In this document: piece by piece, positions 11,154-21,143 of the stretch
How the letters are laid out: every line of letters starts with the position of its first letter
How positions within the stretch are numbered: the stretch's first letter is position 1
Origin: Pectinophora gossypiella
Taxonomy: Eukaryota; Arthropoda; Insecta; Lepidoptera; Gelechiidae
Assembly: GCF_024362695.1 (NCBI RefSeq)
Contig: NC_065410.1
Location: forward strand, 182,001-246,000
Direction: 5' to 3'
Length of the DNA stretch: 64,000 bases
The notes under the pieces: generated by a model
Databases searched by the model: none
The model's input: only the letters and a program-made list of their open reading frames with translations
What the model was told of the DNA's origin: nothing
Made by a program: the position numbers and the translations under genes

Positions 11154-11176
11154 TTGTGTGTGTGTGTGTGTGTGTA
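11154..11176. repeat. (TG)n microsatellite
   Basis: An uninterrupted run of about 11 TG dinucleotides. Confidence 0.95.
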
Positions 11177-11598
11177 CTGTTAGTAAATTTTATATTAGCC
11201 AACTTGTTTTTTTAAATCCACCCTGAAATTGTAAAATACAGTTAAGATTAAACTTACAGCAGGACGGTTGTCTCAATGTTGACATGTTATCATTGCAAAA
11301 GCAGTGCAATTATTTGATATGTGAGAGCCTAAATTCAAATGTTAAATTAATTCAATTTAAATAAAGTACCTACTACTATGGCTTTTTGTGACTTTCAAAC
11401 TGACTACTGAATAATATTGTTATTGTATCCAAAAAATAAGATGATTTCCATTCAAAGTCAAAAGTAAAGTGAATTATTTCAGACACAACATAATAAAAAC
11501 TTAAACTTAGTATAAGTTCTAGACCGTTTGTTAGAAATATGAAAGTGGAACAATTGCTTGTGAACTTGCCAGAGCCCCAGTGTGGAGGGTTGGCAACG

Positions 11599-12105
11599 TT
11601 ATGTCTGCAGCCAGTGGAACATGAGGCTGTGCACAGTGGGGTAGTCGAGCTCGGAGTTGGGTGCGCTCAGCAGCTGGTGCAGACTGAGTGTCGGCGAAGC
11701 AGCGGGCCGCGGCGACTGCTTCAATTCGCTCGAGTGAGCAGAGTTGTCGTCAGACGCGCAGTCTGAAGAGGCCGCCCATGTATCATCGTAGTTGAGATCG
11801 CACAGGGTTGGCGGCTCGTCGGGGTCGCTTAGCTCGTCATCGAGCAGCGCCCGCGACTTGCCCCGCGACTCGCCGCTGTCCGCATCCCGGCCCTCGTGCT
11901 GGCGGCGCGCGTTCTTTAACGCCCGGTAGCGCCGCGAGCGCTCCCGCTGCAAGCGCCGCTTGCGCTCGTCCGCTCTCTCGAGCTCTTCTGGAGACTTCTT
12001 GGCGCTTTTACCCAGGAAATACCTAACAAATGACTCGTCGCAGTTCCGCTTAGACAGGTAACTCGCCATCAATTTGTAGTAGTACTGATTGTCCATAGTG
12101 CTCAT
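11599..12105 (-). CDS. hypothetical protein, 168 aa, charged
   Basis: Single-exon ORF. The preferred start is the ATG at 12105 (MSTMDNQYYYKLMASYLSKR), because the reading frame further upstream offers only a GTG. I do not recognise the family. The N-terminal third is Tyr/Lys-rich. Residues about 42-75 are strongly basic and probably helical (RKRRLQRERSRRYRALKNAR). A Ser/Asp/Glu-rich stretch follows, containing LDDELSDPDEP and SSDCASDDNSAHSSE, and the C-terminus is more hydrophobic (SLHQLLSAPNSELDYPTVHS). Basic-then-acidic composition would fit a nuclear protein, but that is only a guess. Third positions are GC-rich like the neighbouring real genes and unlike the flanks, which supports coding. 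No intron is evident. A consensus CRE lies 119 bp upstream. Confidence 0.6.
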   Translation of the reverse strand: MSTMDNQYYYKLMASYLSKRNCDESFVRYFLGKSAKKSPEELERADERKRRLQRERSRRYRALKNARRQHEGRDADSGESRGKSRALLDDELSDPDEPPTLCDLNYDDTWAASSDCASDDNSAHSSELKQSPRPAASPTLSLHQLLSAPNSELDYPTVHSLMFHWLQT

Positions 12106-12223
12106 TTGTACGACTTCCACTGACTTTTTGCACGAGAAACAAAATGAAAGCTATAGAATATGCAATAGTAAAGAAATTGCGAAATAAAAATAATGAGAAC
12201 GCGACAATCGCGACTGGCTGACG

Positions 12224-12231
12224 TGACGTCA
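12224..12231 (-). promoter_or_regulatory. CRE-like site upstream of the 168-aa gene
   Basis: TGACGTCA, the palindromic CREB/ATF consensus, lies 119 bp upstream of the predicted ATG. Seen by motif only. Confidence 0.4.
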
Positions 12232-12819
12232 AGATAGCGTTCAAAAATTATGAACGCGAAACCAAGAAGGCAATTCAAAACAAAAAGACAACAAATATAA
12301 TAAAAATAATCATATTTTATATATTAAATAAAATAACCGTCGGTGACGGAAATAAATCTTTAAGACAAGTTTTTTAAATAACTTTGACCGTTTATAATTT
12401 ATGAACTTTATTTTGAAGTTTTGATAGGTATATTTGTTTCATGTGTACCGCGAAATTTAATTTTGTGTGCCTTTGCCTTTCTCTGAGGGAAAAAACAAGA
12501 TACAAAAAAATTAATTCATTTCGTTGGAGTTTATTATCAAATAAACGGCCAATATCCTTCCAAAATTCTCTCAATAGTCTCAATTAACCGGAGCACACCA
12601 CGCTGCTTCACTTATTCTACCGTGTCACCAAACTGGTCAAACCTTGTATCCTGTATATCCTGGTTATTTGTCATTGATATGGCTAATCTAACGACCACCA
12701 TGTTTTTTGTCAGAGTGTCTACATTGCCCAAGTGCCTAGCACCGATGTGAAAGCTTTTATTAGATATTTCTCCATTTCAGCTACGATCCCCATTGACTAG
12801 TAAAGTTAATAAATAATAC

Positions 12820-13062
12820 AGGGTGTTAGTAACATCGTAACGAAAACTTTGAGGGATGATTCTAAGTTGTTATCAAGTGTAATTTTCCGTCGCATATATA
12901 ATATTATTTTAGGGGAATATTAATCCCCTGAAAAATATTTTTAATAATTACAAAAATCCTCTTTCACAATAGGTACATAAACCAGTAAGTAGTAACCGGG
13001 ATTATCGGCTTGCCGTGATTTCTGAAACACGGAGAATCGTGAGCCCACCGGACTCCACCACT
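12820..13062. repeat. two dispersed-repeat fragments
   Basis: 12820-12905 (ACAGGGTGTTAGTAACATCG...) matches the right end of the 228-545 inverted-repeat family in reverse. 12981-13062 is a rearranged piece of the tRNA-derived SINE family that is better preserved at 18371-18684: it shares AGTAAGTAGTAACCGG and the ATCGTGAGCCC and CCACTGGACC pieces. Confidence 0.65.
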
Positions 13063-13224
13063 GGACCTAGAAAAACGCTGCTTGGTGAGTCTATAATATA
13101 CCATTGTTATTCGTTGCCGTTGATGGCTTATTTCGTGTTTGTTCACGTCTCTACACCGTCCTGCCGTGAGCATACCTCAGGTGAAATTATAATGAAACGA
13201 TAGATATTCAGTATTAAGATATTG

Positions 13225-13230
13225 TTTAAT
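13225..13230 (-). terminator. polyadenylation signal candidate for the SID-1-like gene
   Basis: ATTAAA on the minus strand, 15 nt beyond the TAA stop codon at 13245-13247. This is close for a poly(A) signal, so a later site is possible. Confidence 0.35.
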
Positions 13231-13244
13231 TCTAAGAGAATGTT

Positions 13245-16200
13245 TTAGAAGACGGCAATCTCGGTTCTCTTGACGGCGGCGAGCCCGTCGTCCCATGTGA
13301 GCATGGTGTTGAAGGACAGATAGAGCGCGACGGCGGAGAGGAAGTGCCACAGGTCGTGCGAGTCGTAGAAGTGCAGCACGCGGCACTCGTGGTTGCGGTG
13401 GCGGGACAGCGCCGGCGTGGTGGCCCAGTCCGAGCTGCCCGACACGAAGAAGTACAGCGCCGGCGCCCAGGCCAGCGCCGCCGCCGCCAGGAAGGCCCAC
13501 GCGTACCAGCGCGGCCGCTCGCCGTGCAGCAGCTTCATGGTCAGGTAGAACACCATGTACAGCAGCGTGTTGCACAGGAGCACCTGCAACAGGTGCCCCG
13601 CGAAGTCCGCCGGCATCGAGAACAATCTGCGCACACGCCACCGCCGTTACTGAACAACACGTCTACTACGATCGAATGTGACAATATCAGATGACATGTT
13701 TTCAACAATAAAGAAACAAGAAAAGTGGTCGTAGACTGATTACCCGTAGAGCGCGAAGGCCCAGTTGATGGCGTTGGCAATGAGCAGCATGACCAGCCGC
13801 GGCACGTACAGCGGCCGCGTGGCCGGCAGCGAGCGCAGCCCGCGGGCCGCCTCCGCCAGCCCCGACCCGTCTGCAACACGACGCTCGTCAGCTCCTCGCC
13901 CCGCGGCCGTGACGCCGCCGCGGCGCGGTGCTGCCGCCATACGTACCCAGCCGGAACTGGCCCACGTAGTAGATGTGCAGCGACAGCAGCAGGAAGGTGA
14001 ACACGTGCAGCACCGTGAACACGCCCCAGAACAGCGCGCCGCCGCCCAGCACGCCCCACACCACTGCACCACCACCATCAAGTAGTGGAGTACGATGAAT
14101 AACAGAACAATAAATATTAGGTACAACACTGTTTGTTGGGAAAATAACTCGGCCTACAAAAATATTAATATCTCACAACTACACTAATTATTATACCAAG
14201 TGATAACCATAGGGAACAGTGGACACAACTCCGGCAGAGCTCGCTCAAGCTGCTGCCTTATTGCATGAAGAACCTCGGCAAAGGCAAGTCGATGCAGCAT
14301 TGCATATGAGTGTGAGTGTGTCCAGAGTCCAGAGTATACGTTTGCAGGAGTAAAAGAGAGTGGGGTTAATCCGGCGACAGCGGTTCTCATACAAAACACG
14401 CATGCGTCGTTGACGTGGGGGGCTGCTGCCAGCGGCCAGGGGCGGGGGCGTACCGAGCGCGATGAGGACGGCCAGCACGCCGAAGGTGGAGTGTGCGCGC
14501 GCGTTGATGTCGGGGTGCCGCGCCTGGTAGATCTTCACCATGCTCAGCACCGCCAACACGTACATGAACGCCGTGTCTGCAACACGGCACACATCTTAAC
14601 GGCACCGACTTGACTGGGGCACACATCATTTCACTCCCCAAACAGCGTTACCCAAAATATTTTGGTTGCCAACCACTTAAGGGCAGGAGGATGTTGACCA
14701 ATAATGTTTCACGTTACACGCGAATAATGATCAACAAGAATGGCCAGTGCGAAGAATGGCGCACGAGTCGAGCGAGTGTGCCGCGGCATCGGCCGGCGGG
14801 TGACAGACTCCAATTCTACCAGCATGTTAACCGTGGTTTCCGCCACCTTTAACAGACTAATTATGCCCACTAAAATAGTTGCGGGGTATACTTTGGCAAT
14901 TGCTAAGTGGATAATTTATGAAAGTAAAATTTACGATTTTGGCAGGTGGGAAATGAAACTATGCCAATAGTTGGGTGGCTTCCTGGGTCAAAGATAAATT
15001 ATGAAATTCTGATTACCAACTAAATAAAGACAGATTTATTAAGGGTGACAAAAAAAGGTTTCTTTGTAAAGTAAAAAAAGAAAAAATAAGTGCGACGTGA
15101 CGTCATGTTTTTCTATGACGTTACAGGTCACTTTTTCATACAAATTCCATAGTAATTTCGTGGTTTGAGGTCTAGTAAAAAGTAACTGATTTGACTAGTT
15201 GGAAAGTACCGTATTGTCTGCTAAGTTAAAAGCCAAATAATTTTCTGCGAAAAGCTATGGTTCCGAACCGATGACAATACTGACCAAACTGGAAGTTGAG
15301 TCTGTTGGGGCACACGTGGTAACTGGCGGACAGTAGGGCCACCATCATCATGCCGGCGCCCAGCGCGCTCAGCAGCCCGTAGTGTGCCGGGATGCCGTAC
15401 TCCTGCGACCACAACAAGCAGTTAGCGGCAGGCGCCGGCCACGCCAGCCGCGGCCGGGCGCTCGCGGCAGGCGCCGGCCACGCAGCGTACCTCGTGGCGG
15501 GGCTTGCGGCGCCGGCGCGCCCGGCGGCGCCGCACCTGCAGCATGAACAGCGCGCCCAGCAGCAGGTAGCCCAGGTTGGACAGCACGTGGTTGAAGTCCG
15601 ACACCTGCCCCAGCGGGTGCGCGCACAGGAAGTTGTAGTAGCACAAGTCCAGCGAGCCCCACACGTTCAACACCTGCACATCACAGGCGTATTAAAAAGG
15701 GAATAGAGGGCAATTTTCATGGAAGCATATGGGTAGCGCAGGAGGCTATGCTCACGAGCTGGAAGGCGGCCACGAACTGCAGCACGGGCAGCGCGTAGAA
15801 GACGGCGACGGTGTACAGCGTGTGCAGGTAGCGGTCGGAGCGGGCCCGCCGCGTGCGCGGCCCGCGCCGGGCCAGCGCCGCCACGCGCAGCCGCGGGGGC
15901 AGCCCGAACGGGGCCACAGCCGCAGCCGCCTCCGGTCGGCACTGCAAACATTTTCAATCGAGACTGAATGACCCATCCGCACTGCAGTCGGGTAAAAAAC
16001 TTTTGTAAATAATATGTCGATCACGAAAATTTAATTGAAAATAGGAAGATAATACTGAGTATAAAACTATGTTTGTTTCACCTGATCTTGATTCGCATCC
16101 GTCGTTGGCGAAGAATCTACGACAGTGACGGACGTCGGCGCCACGACGCCTGCGTCGTAGGGCGCCGCTGGGCTGATGACGGCGACGCCGGGCGTCCCGT

Positions 16201-19200
16201 CCTCCGAGTAGGCGCCGTTCACCGCCGCCGCGCTCTGCCGCTGTCCAGCCACCTGGCCGGCGGGCTGGCTGGGCTCGGGCTCCTCGTCCGACTCGCTGTC
16301 GTCGTCCACACTGTCAAACGTCGCGTCTGCAAACATCCACTATTGACCTTATCGCAGGACTAACCTGGCGTCCTACTCCTAGTTTGCCTCCAATCAAAGG
16401 CCTCCAATGCAGAAATCTGACGGAACATTAACTCACTATGATTGCGAAAGGAAAATTTATTTGCCTCTCTTTTTGCGTTTAAATGAAGACCCTATAGCGC
16501 GCCACCTACCTCGATGTGACTCTTTAATGCCGGAAGTCACAATACATCTGAGAGAGGTACCCTGAGCGCTCTGTCTATATGTGAATAAAGCTAGTGGACA
16601 TGATACTTACTATGCGCCTCAGAGAAGGGCAGCCGTGCGGACTCGGCTAACTACCTATAGGCCATCATTACTTCCATCATTTGTAAAGTGAAATCTAACG
16701 ACCTACTAGCAACCTACAGCGGAAAAAGCACCGCGGGTTACCACCCTCACTTGTTTGATATACCTAAAATTCGCACCAAGCGTTTCGGTTCATCTTTCAT
16801 AATGTGTCCAGCCAAGGAGTGGAATGCGCTTCCGCCATCGCTGTTCCCTTCGTCATATAACTTAAGTTCCTCGTGCAAGTTTGAATAGGCACCTTCTGAG
16901 TATGACTGTTACACTGTCGACACTGTCGTAATCTCTTTTTAAGCTGGAGAAAAGTGTCACGAAAACCAATTTGACTGAAAAAAGTAATCACAGCTGGTGG
17001 ATGATTTATTTTTAATTTAGGCTTCAGCACGAAAATATTTATTAGAGTTGAAAAGTAGAAAGTAAGTATACTCTTGATAAACTTAACAAGTAAATATTAT
17101 TAATCTTAACATTACAAAGAAACAAAAGTACTTACACGTAAGTAACTAACTCATGATAGATCTATAAGTTGAGAACGTACCAGAACCTCTGCGTCTTCTT
17201 CTAACACCAGCGTCCACTTCATCCTCTCCACCTGAAAATGTTATAGAATAATGTTATATAAGAGTTAGTCTTACTTGAAAAATGTTACGAAAAGCTATTG
17301 AAATGGTCAAAAATAGTGAAATCATAGATTTACAAGCGCGAAAATCCTAAGTCAATGTGTCAAATAGTATCTGGTTTCATCAAACTAATTATATTAAAGC
17401 TTACTCTTGGCGTCGGCGAGCACGGCCTTGGGCGCGATAAGCCGCTTGATGGGCTTGTACCGCTGCGCAAATATGAGAGCCAGGAAGCCCGCGTAGAACA
17501 CCAGGAATATGACCAGCGTGACCACGCTCGCCACCGCGTACTGTGTGCGCGTCAGCGCCGGCTGTTGGATACGGACGCAGAAATAAAGTTAATTTTTCAC
17601 TCATAACGGCATTTTGGAATCAGGACATCGCCTGTGTTAAGGGACGAATATGAGAGTGGGTGTCCCTAGCAGCACAGTAGAAAGGAGACAAACGATGTGC
17701 AGGAATCGGCTAATCACTGCAAGGGAGAGACCGACAGAGTGTCATGTTTCTCGCTTTGTTTTGGTTGGTCACTTCCGCACGTCTCCGCTCCTCTTTGGCC
17801 TCGCCTCTTCAGCGTTGAAATATCGATAAAGACGAGCGTGTGTCGTTGTAATACCCACGTACTCGCACTGTGAGCGTGACAGTCTTGGCTCGTGTGGGCG
17901 GCGCCTCTGTCCTGGCCGAGTCCTCGGCCCCCAGCGCCGCCTCCCACAGCCAATCAGAGTCGCCGCCCGGGTCACCCTCGCCCGAGCACTCCCCGTCCGT
18001 GTCTTGCACCAGCACCATCACATAGAACCCCTCCGGGAACTGACTCCGCTGGAATGTTACAGAACTGACGTTAGGCACAAGACGAGTGACAGTAGGTACA
18101 TGGTATAGGGATCGTTTTATCAAAAAATTCACAAGCTTCATCAGTACAAAGTGGAGCTGAACACATTGAACATTTCTGTTACTTTCTAGGGCATTTTACT
18201 GTCTTCCCGAGATCCTGCAACTCTGCGATTGTACGGATTGTATTGACAGAAACGGTTCTTTTCCGCCTTTGCGTTATTATGCAAGAAATTGTCGTAGGGA
18301 GACCATCCCTACAAAATTCTCTATTCCGTCCGTGATACCATCACTACCTAGCATGAGACAGGTTCTGTTCTCTCGTGTGGGTTGTGAGGTGGATTACCAA
18401 CCTCATCAACCCTGGTGTCAGGGTTACTATTGAGCCGCCAAAGGTCCCTGACGTGACTCATGTAACGACTACTTATTTACATCAGTAAGTAGTAACCGGT
18501 ACCAACGGCTTAACGTGCCTTCCGAAGCACGGATCATTTTTCTTTCGAACAATCGGGTGATCAGCGTGTAATGTCCTAACCAAACTAGGGATCACAAAGT
18601 AATTTTGTGATATTTCCTTACCGGGATTCGAACCCGAGACCTCCGGATCGTGAGCCTAACGCTCAACCACTGGACCACGGAGCCGTTAAAACACAGACGG
18701 GTTACGAGACAGGACGTTATGGGACAGGTTATATAAATACATATAGTAGACATATAGTTACCGCGACGTTAATCCCGCCGGAGCGCTGCACGGTCATGCG
18801 CAGTCCGCCGATCGATATTGTCTCTGCTGTCTCTGCCACCGGACACTGCAAACAAGTTGCAAATCATACAATTACATTTTTACGGTATGAACTTGGGAAA
18901 GGAACGTCCCTTGCTAACAAAAAATAATTTTAATTTTAAAGGTTTTGTATTTTTGAAAATACGTCAAACTAAATCAAACAAACGAGCTCCAAAACCCTGG
19001 GTATTTAGGTGTGCAAATTTCTCTGAGTCACTTTTGTTCGCTTGCGCCCGGCATTGGAGCCGACACTCACCGTATAATTGTGCACGGCGAGCGTGGCGCA
19101 CACGTCGTCTTCCGATTCCATCACTAGCCGCACGCGCGACTCTTCGCCCCACCCGTAGTAGTAAACGCCCGTAGCTGTCTGAAAATATTACAACGCTCAT

Positions 19201-20570
19201 ATTATCATTAGAAGATAGTGCTGCTGCACACACGTCTCGCGCGGGGTCGGCACGTGCCGTCATGTACCTGCGTGACGGTGACGGTGGCGGGGCGGTCCAG
19301 GTCCAGCAGCACGTCGCGCGCGGGGTCGGCACGTGCCGCCACGTGCACGGCGCCACCCCCCGCCGACGACACGTGCAGTGAGAACGCCGCCCCCCCGTTG
19401 TCCACGGCCACCGGCGCGCCCTCTGTTGGCATACATCCTTATTTCTATGACCGCCACTAACACACATTAGCGTGACGAGTATATATTCCCTCGCTACCAA
19501 CCAACCCGTAATTAATCGTATGCCCGTAAAGTTATAGCCCGTAGCGCCCATATATCGTTCTGCCACATAGTTAATACAGTTTGAAGCAAAGGTACAATTA
19601 TTGTAATGGAAATGAAATAAATCACCGGTGAAGTTGAAGCAGAGCGTGCGCTGCAACTGCTGCAGCAACGCGCCGTCACGCGACCGGTATGGCAGCTGCC
19701 ACGTCACTGCGCCTGCGCATGTTAATGTTTATCATCATTGGATTATCGATAGTTAGATATTTTTTGCAGTTTTCACTATAATCGTCTTATAAAATAGTAT
19801 TTTGGAAGATTATTATAAATCCAATCAATTTATTTGCGAAAACACATAAGAATACAAAAAGGTGGTAGAATAATGAACAGTGCTGTGATGTGTTTATAAT
19901 TAGGTTACAACAGTGGTTAGGTACATTGGTGTAGCTCTAGAGGAATCATGGTACGTGGGTGGTGTACAGACCAATGCGTTGCCTGGCAGTGACCAGCACG
20001 GGCTGCGCGGGGTCGGCGGCCGACGCCTCCAGGCGCACGCGCGACGGCCACGCTGCTTGTTCCGCCGTCTGGCCAACACACACGCACAACGCTGTTTTAA
20101 AGGCCATTAGAAAGCTGTCACAAGTGCGCTGCTTAAATCATTTCACAAATATGCAAAGGCCTGCGATGATGATATCAAAACAACATCACGTGGAACTCAC
20201 CGGCGTGAACTCTAGAATGTATTCGACCGTGTTGTCTATCGTCAGCTGGATGTCTTGCTCGAAGAATGCCCTGTACACGAAACCAAGCTGTAAGTAGTAC
20301 ACGGATCATATAAAAAGGGTGCGGTTAGAAGATAGTGGCGTCTACGTCGACGATACATCCTAGACGCCCAGCGTTTGATTTTTTGCATAACATTCCTTTT
20401 GTTAAGTAGCCGAGGTAAGGGGAGGAGTTGATGCGTGCATCTGTTATTAAGAGTGCAGAGGTTGTATCGTCGCCGGGCCCACGTAGATCAGTAGATACTG
20501 ACGGCAGCCGCTGCACGTCGATGGCGGCGGCGGCGGCCGCCACGGCCAGCAGCGCGGCCGCTCGCCGCAT
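13245..20570 (-). CDS. SID-1-like transmembrane protein (SIDT family), 18 exons, complete
   Basis: Exons, 5' to 3' on the minus strand: 20503-20570, 20201-20270, 19972-20068, 19626-19706, 19268-19422, 19071-19178, 18762-18845, 17863-18048, 17405-17561, 17181-17231, 16082-16326, 15756-15941, 15491-15673, 15285-15402, 14454-14576, 13947-14063, 13744-13870, 13245-13626. That is 2538 nt, 845 aa. A signal peptide (MRRAAALLAVAAAAAA) leads into a large extracellular region; the first TM spans VASVVTLVIFLVFYAGFLAL. An acidic cytosolic loop follows (DSVDDDSESDEE), then about ten more TM segments carrying family signatures: LCYYNFLCAHPLG, SDFNHVLSNLGY, LLSASYHVCPN (Ser584, His586), IYQARHPDINA and FYDSHDLWHFLS (Asp807, His809, His813). 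The His/Asp/Ser set matches the metal-binding core of the CREST superfamily. SIDT proteins move dsRNA and/or sterols or lipids across membranes; which applies here is not visible. An upstream in-frame ATG at 20627 would put 19 residues before the signal peptide, so 20570 is preferred. Confidence 0.95.
16480..16900 (+). pseudogene. remnant of a non-LTR retrotransposon ORF2 C-terminus
   Basis: Lies in the SID-1-like intron between exons 10 and 11, antisense to the gene. About 16688-16888 encodes HPHLFDIPKIRTKRFGSSF, then a segment with KEWNALPPSLFPSSY. That order (HPxxxxIPxxRTxxFxxSF, then EWNxLPxxxFPxxY) is the C-terminal signature of Jockey/CR1-like LINE polyproteins. Upstream frames are broken, so this is a 5'-truncated dead copy. 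Confidence 0.75.
18371..18684 (-). repeat. tRNA-derived SINE in a SID-1-like intron
   Basis: On the minus strand it begins near 18684 with GGCTCCGTGGTCCAGTGG. It has a pol III A box (TGGTCCAGTGG, complement of 18667-18677) and a B box (GGTTCGAATCC, complement of 18624-18634). The tRNA-unrelated body contains ATCCGTGCTTCGGAAGG and CCCTGACACCAGGGTTGATG. The body is shared with 54330-54617, so this is a family and not a tRNA gene. Confidence 0.85.
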
Positions 20571-21143
20571 CGCTCGGTACTGCTGGTAGCGTGCTGTGGT
20601 ACTGGAACCACGCCGTATCGACCACACCTGCCTCTAGATCACTTGCAAGACCCACAATCACTCGCGCCGGCACACGAGGGGGAACTGCCCGCTATCAGTT
20701 CCGAGTCATATCTACTGATAACGCAGCCTGGACGCGTCCCGACAACGAGTGACTCAGTGACCGATATACTATTGACAGTTTCAGGTGAGATAATAGAAGA
20801 ACTAACAATTTTACATTCTGGTGATGACCAATTATTTTAAAAACGAGATACCGATAGTGAATTCCTTGAATAATATGAGTTTACTCTCCTATGCACTAAA
20901 GTATTTACTTACTAAAGAAGTATCTGATTTGTTTGTTATGTCTAGTGGTCAATTCCGTGCGAAACAAATCTAGAATAAAATCATATAAGTATCTATGATT
21001 GTGGCACACTAACTCCAGTTTGGCTTCAAGGGTATGACTCGTCATGCCAGAGCGTCACTTCGTAAATAAAAGTCATATATTGTGAAAATAATTTATTGAG
21101 TCACAACTTAACGTAAGATAAATAAGGCTATGCGTGTGGCGGG
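20571..21143. other. intergenic spacer, SID-1-like 5' flank and SPT2 3' end
   Basis: About 570 bp between two same-strand genes. It must hold the SID-1-like promoter and the SPT2 3' UTR. No TATA or clear Inr was picked out. Confidence 0.5.
21092..21097 (-). terminator. polyadenylation signal of the SPT2 gene
   Basis: AATAAA on the minus strand (TTTATT on plus), 47 nt beyond the TAG stop codon at 21144-21146. Confidence 0.7.

Larger units (their letters stand above)
8746..11598. other. intergenic, AT-rich, no gene seen
   Basis: Contains a lepidopteran-type dispersed fragment (about 9445-9500, CTGCCTGCCCCTTCAGGG...), a complete MITE (9711-10245) and a (TG)n microsatellite (11154-11176). No coding signal was found on either strand. 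Confidence 0.6.

Noticed and set aside
18621..18684. tRNA gene
   Set aside because: A and B boxes are present, but the acceptor stem does not close and the body is shared with another locus (54330), so it is a SINE.
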